21,416 nucleotides of DNA. Origin: JAWXUT01 sp044426075. GTDB taxonomy: Bacteria > Bacillota > Clostridia > Christensenellales > DTU072. This document shows positions 15,181 to 21,416 of this stretch, one piece after another. The stretch's first letter is position 1. Each line of letters starts with the position of its first letter. Position numbers and translations under genes: made by a program. The notes under the pieces are model-generated. The model did not search any database. It had not been told where the DNA came from and worked only from the letters and a program-made list of their open reading frames with translations. The DNA is taken from positions 1 to 21,416 of the forward strand of contig JAWXUT010000018.1 in assembly GCA_044426075.1 (NCBI GenBank), given 5' to 3'.

Positions 15181-16176
15181 TTAAATACGGCTTTTTTGGA
15201 AGTTCCAAAGGTCGCGACACATATCAACCAATCCAAGTTTAGCTTCCCAACCGATAAATTCTCTTGCGTAATCTGGGCTAGCATAGCAAGATGCGATGTC
15301 ACCTGGTCTGCGGGCAACTATTTTGTAATCTACGGGTTTTCCGCTGATATCTGCAAATGCTTTTACCATTTCTAGCACGCTGTAGCCAACGCCAGTGCCT
15401 AGGTTTACTGCGGTTGCTCCAAATTTTTCAATGTTGTTTAGGGCTGCTAAGTGACCTTCTGCTAAATCCATTACGTGGATATAGTCGCGAACGCCAGTGC
15501 CGTCTGGGGTGTCATAATCATTGCCAAATACATTTACGTAAGGCAACTCACCGAATGCAACTTTTGCAACATATGGCATCAAATTGTTTGGAATACCCTT
15601 TGGATCTTCACCAATTAGACCGCTTTCGTGTGCTCCAACTGGGTTGAAGTAACGCAAAAGTGCAAAATGCCAACTGCTATCTGCCTTGTAAATGTCGCGC
15701 AACATATCTTCACCCATAAGTTTTGTTGCACCATATGGGTTTGTTGTGGATAGAGGTGAACTTTCAGTTAATGGCAAGGTTTCTGGAATGCCGTAAACTG
15801 TTGCAGAACTGCTAAAAATAAAGTTTTTAACATTGTGCGCCCCCATAACTTCTAGCAATGTTAATGTTGAAATTAAATTGTTTTGATAGTACTTTAGTGG
15901 AATTGCACAACTCTCACCCACAGCTTTTAGCCCCGCAAAATGGATAACTGCATATATGTCATGCGCGTCAAATACACTATTCATAAATGGCTTATTGCAA
16001 ACATCACCTTCAATAAAAGTGATTGTTTTGCCAGTGATTTTTTCTACATTTTTAACAGCTGTTATGTCGCTATTAGAAAAGTTGTCTACTGCTACAATTT
16101 CATATCCTGCATTCAACAACATTACGTTTGTGTGCGAAGCTATGTAGCCCGCGCCACCAGTTACCAATATTTTCAT
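15181..16176 (-). CDS. galE: UDP-glucose 4-epimerase
   Basis: The protein has 331 residues, normal for GalE, with AGGAG upstream of the ATG on the minus strand. It interconverts UDP-galactose and UDP-glucose (some forms also the N-acetyl sugars) with bound NAD. Visible motifs: the nucleotide loop TGGAGYIASH (6-15; the last Gly of GxxGxxG is Ala13), VDNFSNS (30-36), the catalytic Ser region FSSSATVYG (121-129), and the Tyr148-x3-Lys152 pair in NPYGATK. Substrate-binding stretches LLRYFNPVGAH and VRDYIHVMDLA follow. It lies 67 bp downstream of the nahK-like kinase gene in the same direction. It would recycle the UDP-sugar produced after galactose-1-phosphate or amino-sugar-1-phosphate is made. 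Confidence 0.95.
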   Translation of the reverse strand: MKILVTGGAGYIASHTNVMLLNAGYEIVAVDNFSNSDITAVKNVEKITGKTITFIEGDVCNKPFMNSVFDAHDIYAVIHFAGLKAVGESCAIPLKYYQNNLISTLTLLEVMGAHNVKNFIFSSSATVYGIPETLPLTESSPLSTTNPYGATKLMGEDMLRDIYKADSSWHFALLRYFNPVGAHESGLIGEDPKGIPNNLMPYVAKVAFGELPYVNVFGNDYDTPDGTGVRDYIHVMDLAEGHLAALNNIEKFGATAVNLGTGVGYSVLEMVKAFADISGKPVDYKIVARRPGDIASCYASPDYAREFIGWEAKLGLVDMCRDLWNFQKSRI

Positions 16177-16188
16177 AAGGTCTCCTTT

Positions 16189-16204
16189 GCCTATCTTTAT
16201 AGGC
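16189..16204 (-). promoter_or_regulatory. Intercistronic hairpin in front of the galE ribosome binding site
   Basis: GCCTAT and ATAGGC form a perfect 6-bp stem with a 4-base loop, ending 1-2 bases before the AAAGGAG of galE. It could stabilise the galE part of the message or tune its translation. Function is inferred only from position. Confidence 0.4.
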
Positions 16205-16243
16205 GAATCTTAGTTATACTGCTCGCGTTTAGCGAATTATTGC

Positions 16244-17338
16244 CTATTTTAGTGCGATTTCAACTTGATCTTTTACAATTTGTGTCATTTGTGGAAGCAC
16301 CTTTTCCATATCTTGCACCATTTTTATTTGCGTGCGTGCACGGTCTAAATTGTGCCCTTCACGGTGAACCTTAAAGTAAGTATCGCCATTTAAGTAGTCT
16401 GTTAAAAATCTCATTCCGCACTCATATGTCATAAGTATTGCGCCAAATGCCATATTTTCTATCTCGGTGGAAGTCAAGGCTGCTGCCACTTCTCCAACAA
16501 AACCCCTTGTGTATCCACGGAATAGATCCAATGAAAATTGCACCTTTGCCAAGTCGCGCTCATCTTCTGCGCCAAGGTTTGCCCCACTTCTTATACTGTC
16601 GCCAAAGTCATACAATATTGAACCGGGCATAACTGTATCTAAATCGATTACTGCAACCGCCTCATCACGCTCAATATCAATTAGCACATTGTTTAATTTA
16701 GTGTCGTTGTGCGTTACCCTAAGTGGAATACTACCCGCAGTGATTAAGCTTGTAACTATTGTTGCATAATCTGCGCGCGATAAGAAAAATTCCACCTCTT
16801 CTGCTACGCCACTAAGTCTTCTTGCGGTGTTGTTTGCTATTGCTTCTTTGAACTTTAACAATCTATCTTCTGTGTTGTGAAAATTAGCTATGGGTTCCGA
16901 AAGGCTATCTGCGGGATACCCATTTAGCAGTTTTTGGAACACTCCGAACCCTTTTCCGCTAAGTTCTAATTGGTGCTGGGTAGGGGTGGTTTCTATGCTA
17001 ATTGCCTTATCGATAAAGTTGTACATTCTATAATAATTATTGCAATCAACTAGATAATTATCACCGCTTTTTGTATTTATTACTTGCAATGTGTCACTTA
17101 AACTTTTACCTAAAGCTGAGGTTTTTTCTGCTATATAATTTGTAACCCCAACTATGTTTGCCATAAGTGCTGGAACATTTGGAAATACGTTATGATTTAC
17201 GCGTTGCATTATAAATTTGGTTCCGCATTTTAACTGAACCAAGTATGTGTCATTGATGTGCCCACATCCGTAAGGCGTTACTGTTTCTGCATTAGAAGGC
17301 AAGCAAAATGCGTCTGCAATTTTAACTAAATTTTTCAT
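16244..17338 (-). CDS. NahK-like sugar 1-kinase (aminoglycoside phosphotransferase fold)
   Basis: The protein has 364 residues. The start at 17338 is chosen over an in-frame upstream ATG (17449) because TTGGAG precedes it and the extra 37 residues lie across the promoter. Motifs: a nucleotide loop YGCGHINDTY (23-32), the catalytic HNDTKLNNVLID (210-221, base Asp212) and the Mg-binding DLDTVMPG (232-239) with YDFGDSIR. The HNDTKLNN ... DLDTVMPG pattern is the hallmark of N-acetylhexosamine 1-kinase (NahK), known from the bifidobacterial lacto-N-biose pathway, which makes GlcNAc/GalNAc-1-phosphate. The link to galE supports this. The phosphorylase and uridylyltransferase of that pathway are not in the window. 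Another hexose kinase of the same family is possible. Confidence 0.85.
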   Translation of the reverse strand: MKNLVKIADAFCLPSNAETVTPYGCGHINDTYLVQLKCGTKFIMQRVNHNVFPNVPALMANIVGVTNYIAEKTSALGKSLSDTLQVINTKSGDNYLVDCNNYYRMYNFIDKAISIETTPTQHQLELSGKGFGVFQKLLNGYPADSLSEPIANFHNTEDRLLKFKEAIANNTARRLSGVAEEVEFFLSRADYATIVTSLITAGSIPLRVTHNDTKLNNVLIDIERDEAVAVIDLDTVMPGSILYDFGDSIRSGANLGAEDERDLAKVQFSLDLFRGYTRGFVGEVAAALTSTEIENMAFGAILMTYECGMRFLTDYLNGDTYFKVHREGHNLDRARTQIKMVQDMEKVLPQMTQIVKDQVEIALK

Positions 17339-17366
17339 ACTGCAACTCCAAAAATATTCTAATTTG

Positions 17367-17395
17367 ATTATATCATATCTTATGTGCAATGTAAA
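17367..17395 (-). promoter_or_regulatory. Promoter of the nahK-galE operon
   Basis: On the minus strand TTTACA, a 17-bp spacer and a consensus TATAAT preceded by TGA. It lies about 30 bp upstream of the kinase start. Confidence 0.7.
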
Positions 17396-17459
17396 TGGAA
17401 TTTTCAATAAACAACCAACAAAAAAATAGAAAATTGTCGCTTGATGCAAATATATACTA

Positions 17460-17479
17460 TATAATGACTAATCATTATA
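17460..17479. promoter_or_regulatory. Palindrome between divergent nahK and PFOR promoters
   Basis: TATAATGA (17460-17467) and TCATTATA (17472-17479) are a perfect inverted repeat around CTAA. The outer arms TACTA and TAGTA extend it with a 6-base bulge. It is positioned to act as an operator for either direction. No known regulator motif is recognised. Confidence 0.35.
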
Positions 17480-17527
17480 ATAATATAGTAAAATTGGGGT
17501 GTAACTAGTATAAATTTTAAATAATAG

Positions 17528-17556
17528 TTGACAATTTTTGGATATGGGATTATAAT
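17528..17556 (+). promoter_or_regulatory. Consensus sigma-A promoter of PFOR
   Basis: TTGACA (17528-17533), exactly 17 bp, then TATAAT (17551-17556): a full match to the housekeeping consensus. It predicts strong expression, as expected for a central fermentation enzyme, with a leader of about 43 nt. Confidence 0.85.
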
Positions 17557-17606
17557 AATAGGTATGAAATTATAACAATTTAAATTATGAAATACTGGAG
17601 GTTCTA

Positions 17607-20600
17607 ATGAGCAAGAAAATGACAATAGACGGTAACGCCGCTGCATCTTATGTAGCATATGCATTTAGCGAAGTTGCTGCAATCTATCCAATCACTCCAT
17701 CATCAACAATGGCAGAATATGCAGATGAGTGGTCAGTTCAAGGTGTTAAAAATATGTTTGGGCAAAAGCTTAAATTGGCAGAAATGCAATCAGAAGCGGG
17801 CGCTGCGGGTGCAGTTCACGGTTCACTTGCTGCTGGTGCGTTAACAACAACATACACAGCTAGCCAAGGTTTGCTATTAATGATTCCAAATATGTATAAA
17901 ATAGCTGGTGAGTTATTGCCAACAGTTTTCCACGTATCTGCAAGAGCACTAGCTGCTCACGCACTAAATATTTTTGGTGACCACGCAGACGTTATGGCAT
18001 GTAGACAAACTGGTTTTGCAATGCTAGCAAGTAACTCTGTACAAGAGGCAATGGATTTAGCTTTAGTTGCACATTTATCTACACTAAAGGCAAAAGTACC
18101 ATTTATCCATTTCTTTGACGGATTCAGAACAAGCCACGAAGTAAGCAAAATCAACGCAATCGACTATGCTGATATGAAGGCACTAGTTGATATGGCAGAT
18201 ATTGAAGATTTTAGAGCACGTGCATTGAACCCTGAGCATCCAACTCAAAAAGGCACAGCACAAAACGGAGATATATATTTCCAAAACAGAGAAGCTTGCA
18301 ACAAGTACTACAACGCAGTGCCAGCAATTGTAGCTGAAAATATGGAAAAAGTGGGTGCATTAACGGGCAGACATTATAGTTTATGTGACTATTATGGTGC
18401 AGAAGATGCAGAAAAAGTTATTGTAATTATGGGTAGCGGAGCAGATGCTTGCGAAGAGACAGTTGACTATCTAAACGCAAACGGTGCAAAAGTTGGTTTG
18501 ATTAAGGTAAGATTATATCGCCCATTCCCAACAGAAGCATTCTTAAAAGCAATCCCAGCAACCTGCAAATACATCACCGTAATGGACAGAACAAAAGAGC
18601 CAGGTTCAGTAGGTGAGCCACTATATCTAGATGTAGTAAGTTCATTAAAAGACACAACAGGCATCAGCGTAGTTGGTGGTCGTTATGGTTTAGGAAGCAA
18701 AGAGTTCAACCCAACAATGGTAAATGCAATTTACAAGAATATGGGTGGAGAGAATAAAAACGGATTTACAGTAGGTATTACAGATGACGTAACAAACACA
18801 TCTTTAGCACTAGATGAATTTATCAATGCAGCACCAGCAGGTGCAATCAGCTGTAAGTTCTTTGGTTTGGGTTCAGACGGAACTGTTGGTGCAAACAAAA
18901 ACAGCATCAAGATTATCGGTGACCACACAGACAAATACGCACAAGGATACTTTGTATACGACAGTAAGAAGAGCGGTGGAATTACAATTTCTCACTTGCG
19001 ATTTGGCGACAGCCCAATTAAGAGCAGTTATCTAATTGACCAAGCAGACTTTGTAGCTTGCCACACACCAAGCTATTTGTTCAGATACGATATGTTGAGC
19101 GATTTAAAAGAAGGCGGAATTTTCTTAATCAACTCTATCTGGGAGCCAGAAGAAATGGATAAAATGCTTCCTGCAGGTGTTAAAAATGCCATTGCTTCAA
19201 AGAAAGTTAAGTTCTATACTCTTGATGGAAACAAAGTTATCGCATCAATTGGCGCAACAAAAGGCGTAAACACAGTTATGCAAGCAGCTTTCTTCAAGTT
19301 GTCAGAAGTTATTCCTTATAGCGATGCAGAAACTTATATGAAACAAGCTATCAAAAAGTCATATGGCAGAAAAGGCGATGCAATCGTTAATATGAACTAT
19401 GCCGCAGTTGATGGCGCAATCAGCAGTCTTAAAGAAGTTAGCTATCCAGAATCTTGGGCAACCACAACAGAAGGTGCGCCAATGATTGAGGGTGCAACAG
19501 ATAAATATTTTGCTGATGTTATCAATCCAATTTTAAAACAAGAAGGTGACAAACTTCCAGTTTCAGCTTTCTCAGCAGACGGTTGCGTTCCAGTTGGCAC
19601 AACTAAATTTGAAAAACGCGGAATTGCAGTTAAGGTTCCAGTTTGGATTAAAGAAAATTGTATCCAATGTAACCAATGTTCATTTGTATGTCCACACGCA
19701 GTTATCCGCCCAGTTTTGGCAACAGAAGAAGAACTTGCTTCTGCCCCCGCATCATTTGGAACAAAAGATGCAACTGGTTTCAAAGGATATAAATACAGAA
19801 TGCAAGTTAGCCCATACGATTGTACGGGTTGCGGAAGCTGTGTTAACGTGTGTCCTGCAAAAACAAAAGCACTTGTGCTTGAACCAATCGCAGTTTCAAT
19901 TGTAGCAGAAGCAGAAAATGCACTATTTGCTGCAAGTTTACCAGAAACAACAGCAGTGTTCAAAGATGACAGCGTAAAAGGAAGCCAATTCAAAAAACCA
20001 TTGTTTGAATTTAGTGGCGCTTGCGCGGGTTGTGGAGAAACTCCATATGTAAAACTTGTTACACAATTATTCGGTGATAGAATGATAGTTGCAAACGCAA
20101 CTGGATGTAGCAGTATTTATGGCGGTTCCGCACCAACTTGCCCATACACCAAAAACGACAAAGGTCACGGCCCAGCTTGGGCAAACAGTTTGTTTGAAGA
20201 TAATGCAGAATTCGGTTTTGGAATGAACTTAGCTGTACAAACAAGACGCGCAAAAGTTGCAGAATATGTAACAGAACTTGCAGAAAAATTCGGCGATTGC
20301 GAAAAATGCAAATCAGTTTGCGAAGCTTGGCTTGCTAATATGGAAGACACAAACGGCAGTATCGAAACAAGCAAAGCACTACTAGATATGATTGCAGACG
20401 GTGCTACTTGCGAGTGCGCAAACAAAGAACTTTTTGCAAAAATTCTAGCAGAAAAAGATATCCTAGTTAAAAAATCAATCTGGATATTCGGTGGTGACGG
20501 TTGGGCTTACGACATCGGTTATGGCGGACTTGACCACGTTCTAGCTTCTGGTGAAAACGTAAATGTTTTGGTTCTTGATACCGAAGTTTACAGCAACACT

Positions 20601-21113
20601 GGTGGACAAGCATCAAAATCAACTCCAACTGGTTCAATTGCAAAATTTGCAGCAAGCGGAAAGAGAATCAAAAAGAAAGATTTAGGTATGATGGCAATGA
20701 GTTATGGCTATGTTTACGTTGCTCAAGTAAGTATGGGTGCAAATATGAACCAACTTATGAAAGCTATGAAAGAAGCTGAAGCTTACAACGGACCATCACT
20801 AATTATCGCATATGCAACTTGTATCAACCACGGTGTTAATATGTCAAATGCAATGGGCGAAATGAAAAAAGCTGTTGATTGCGGTTACTGGCAACTATAT
20901 CGCTACAACCCAACTCTAGCAGATGAGGGCAAAAACCCATTCAGCCTAGATAGCAAAGAACCTACTGGCGATTACGGTGCATTCCTAGCAGGTGAAGTTC
21001 GCTACGCAAGTTTGAAAAAACAAGACCCCGCTATCGCAGCAGAACTATTTGCAACCAACGAGGCGCAAGCTAAGGAGAGGTTGGAAGGTTACAAAAAACT
21101 AGCAAACAAATAG
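17607..21113 (+). CDS. nifJ: Pyruvate:ferredoxin (flavodoxin) oxidoreductase, single chain
   Basis: The protein has 1168 residues, the normal length of the homodimeric enzyme, with RBS GGAGG. It converts pyruvate and CoA to acetyl-CoA and CO2 and passes electrons to ferredoxin, in the cytoplasm of anaerobes. Domains in order: the thiamine-diphosphate pyrimidine domain (IYPITPSSTMAEYADEW near 24-40); the second domain (GSGADACEET near 276); the gamma-type domain (GLGSDGTVGANKNSIKIIG); and a two-cluster ferredoxin domain with Cys685, 688, 691, 695 and Cys739, 742, 745, 749. The proximal cluster cysteines are Cys806 and Cys809, with partners further on including Cys1072. The diphosphate-binding region is GGDGWAYDIG (962-971) with NTGGQASKSTPTG. 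All key residues seem present. It is alone in its transcript, with a consensus promoter and strong terminators. Confidence 0.97.
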   Translation: MSKKMTIDGNAAASYVAYAFSEVAAIYPITPSSTMAEYADEWSVQGVKNMFGQKLKLAEMQSEAGAAGAVHGSLAAGALTTTYTASQGLLLMIPNMYKIAGELLPTVFHVSARALAAHALNIFGDHADVMACRQTGFAMLASNSVQEAMDLALVAHLSTLKAKVPFIHFFDGFRTSHEVSKINAIDYADMKALVDMADIEDFRARALNPEHPTQKGTAQNGDIYFQNREACNKYYNAVPAIVAENMEKVGALTGRHYSLCDYYGAEDAEKVIVIMGSGADACEETVDYLNANGAKVGLIKVRLYRPFPTEAFLKAIPATCKYITVMDRTKEPGSVGEPLYLDVVSSLKDTTGISVVGGRYGLGSKEFNPTMVNAIYKNMGGENKNGFTVGITDDVTNTSLALDEFINAAPAGAISCKFFGLGSDGTVGANKNSIKIIGDHTDKYAQGYFVYDSKKSGGITISHLRFGDSPIKSSYLIDQADFVACHTPSYLFRYDMLSDLKEGGIFLINSIWEPEEMDKMLPAGVKNAIASKKVKFYTLDGNKVIASIGATKGVNTVMQAAFFKLSEVIPYSDAETYMKQAIKKSYGRKGDAIVNMNYAAVDGAISSLKEVSYPESWATTTEGAPMIEGATDKYFADVINPILKQEGDKLPVSAFSADGCVPVGTTKFEKRGIAVKVPVWIKENCIQCNQCSFVCPHAVIRPVLATEEELASAPASFGTKDATGFKGYKYRMQVSPYDCTGCGSCVNVCPAKTKALVLEPIAVSIVAEAENALFAASLPETTAVFKDDSVKGSQFKKPLFEFSGACAGCGETPYVKLVTQLFGDRMIVANATGCSSIYGGSAPTCPYTKNDKGHGPAWANSLFEDNAEFGFGMNLAVQTRRAKVAEYVTELAEKFGDCEKCKSVCEAWLANMEDTNGSIETSKALLDMIADGATCECANKELFAKILAEKDILVKKSIWIFGGDGWAYDIGYGGLDHVLASGENVNVLVLDTEVYSNTGGQASKSTPTGSIAKFAASGKRIKKKDLGMMAMSYGYVYVAQVSMGANMNQLMKAMKEAEAYNGPSLIIAYATCINHGVNMSNAMGEMKKAVDCGYWQLYRYNPTLADEGKNPFSLDSKEPTGDYGAFLAGEVRYASLKKQDPAIAAELFATNEAQAKERLEGYKKLANK

Positions 21114-21240
21114 TAAAAACGCGTATTTCACGCACCTAACTTCAAAAACCCCCGCCCGCCCAGCACTCATTTACGCCTAGTAATATTCGTGCCGGTCGGG
21201 TGGGGGTTTTATTGTTATGCACGCAAACTACGCGTTTTTA
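21114..21240. repeat. 12-bp inverted repeat enclosing the PFOR terminator
   Basis: TAAAAACGCGTA (21114-21125), starting directly after the stop codon, is perfectly repeated in inverted form at 21229-21240. Between them lies the GC-rich terminator hairpin. It may be an extra stem around the terminator or the ends of a very small inserted element. Confidence 0.5.
21144..21210 (+). terminator. Main intrinsic terminator of PFOR
   Basis: AAAAACCCCC with GCCCG on the left and CGGG-T-GGGGGTTTT on the right make a long, GC-rich stem followed by TTTTATTG. The loop is about 30 bases, longer than usual, but the pairing is strong. Confidence 0.8.
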
Positions 21241-21260
21241 CCTAAAAAGCCATATATCAC

Positions 21261-21293
21261 AAAACAGCCCTATATTTTTTGTGGGGCTGTTTT
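21261..21293. terminator. Bidirectional intrinsic terminator
   Basis: AAAACAGCCC (21261-21270) pairs perfectly with GGGCTGTTTT (21284-21293), giving A runs and T runs on both sides. It backs up PFOR termination and could serve a convergent gene to the right of the window. Its stem core resembles the galE terminator. Confidence 0.8.
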
Positions 21294-21416
21294 AAGTAAT
21301 ATTATATGAAGCGGGGAGAAAGCGCACGAAGTGCATTTTCGGATAACTTGGTGAATTATATCGGTGCTATTGCTAGATTTATCTAGCTAAATGCTTGCAT
21401 TTGTAAATTTGTCAAC
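21294..21416. other. Right-edge region with small hairpins, no gene
   Basis: No convincing gene is visible. Small inverted repeats GCAC/GTGC (about 21324-21335), GCTAGAT/ATCTAGC (about 21370-21385) and AAATGC/GCATTT (about 21388-21402) follow each other closely, recalling the mini-hairpin rows elsewhere in the window but without the TTTCA linker. Confidence 0.3.

Noticed and set aside
19442..19993. 183-codon minus-strand frame inside PFOR
   Set aside because: It is fully antisense to the conserved ferredoxin domain of PFOR and has no independent support.
21306..21383. 25-codon frame beginning MKRGESARSAF at the right edge
   Set aside because: No ribosome binding site or promoter is visible, and it overlaps small hairpins. 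Too little evidence to call a gene.

Overview
The window is AT-rich, densely packed, low-GC Gram-positive type chromosomal DNA. Three traits point to an anaerobic, probably gut-associated and uncultured member of the Clostridia: a Firmicutes-type DnaB/DnaD plus DnaI primosome pair, a one-chain pyruvate:ferredoxin oxidoreductase, and sigma-A promoters with GGAGG ribosome binding sites. The lineage is inferred from gene content; no rRNA or other marker gene is present. I see no tRNA, rRNA, CRISPR array or transposase gene.

Layout: (1) 1-347 is non-coding. It carries one copy of a dispersed hairpin-rich repeat and the terminator of the next gene. (2) 348-3734 (-) is a long SbcC/Rad50-like coiled-coil protein with a central CPxC zinc hook but worn ATPase motifs. 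(3) 3990-7721 (+) is an operon of a DnaB/DnaD-type replication protein, the DnaI helicase loader and a GH29-fold protein, with a consensus DnaA box at its promoter. (4) 7847-8068 (+) is a small PC4/YdbC-type protein, and 8220-8468 (+) a small single-pass membrane protein. (5) 8700-13453 (+) is a probable four-gene operon: CvpA-like membrane protein, a 658-residue anchored acidic repeat protein, a shortened 2Fe-2S/RACo-like protein and a TSUP permease. (6) 13515-13877 (+) is a DtxR-family regulator with its own promoter, followed by a thioredoxin-reductase-like gene broken by a one-base shift in a T run. (7) 14753-15128 is a MITE-like element with 26-bp inverted ends. Its left end supplies the last codons and stop of the reductase frame. 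(8) 15181-17338 (-) is a nahK-like kinase followed by galE. (9) 17607-21113 (+) is pyruvate:ferredoxin oxidoreductase behind a fully consensus promoter, followed by two strong terminators.

Functionally the window mixes replication control (regions 2-3), an envelope module (regions 4-5), redox and metal functions (regions 5-6), amino-sugar/galactose use (region 8) and central fermentation (region 9). Three proteins keep a recognisable family scaffold while the expected active-site residues have changed: the SbcC-like ATPase, the GH29-like protein and the RACo-like protein. The most novel non-coding item is the mobile-looking repeat. Its core is a row of short, different hairpins separated by a constant TTTCA/TGAAA linker, and it occurs in opposite orientations at the two sites.
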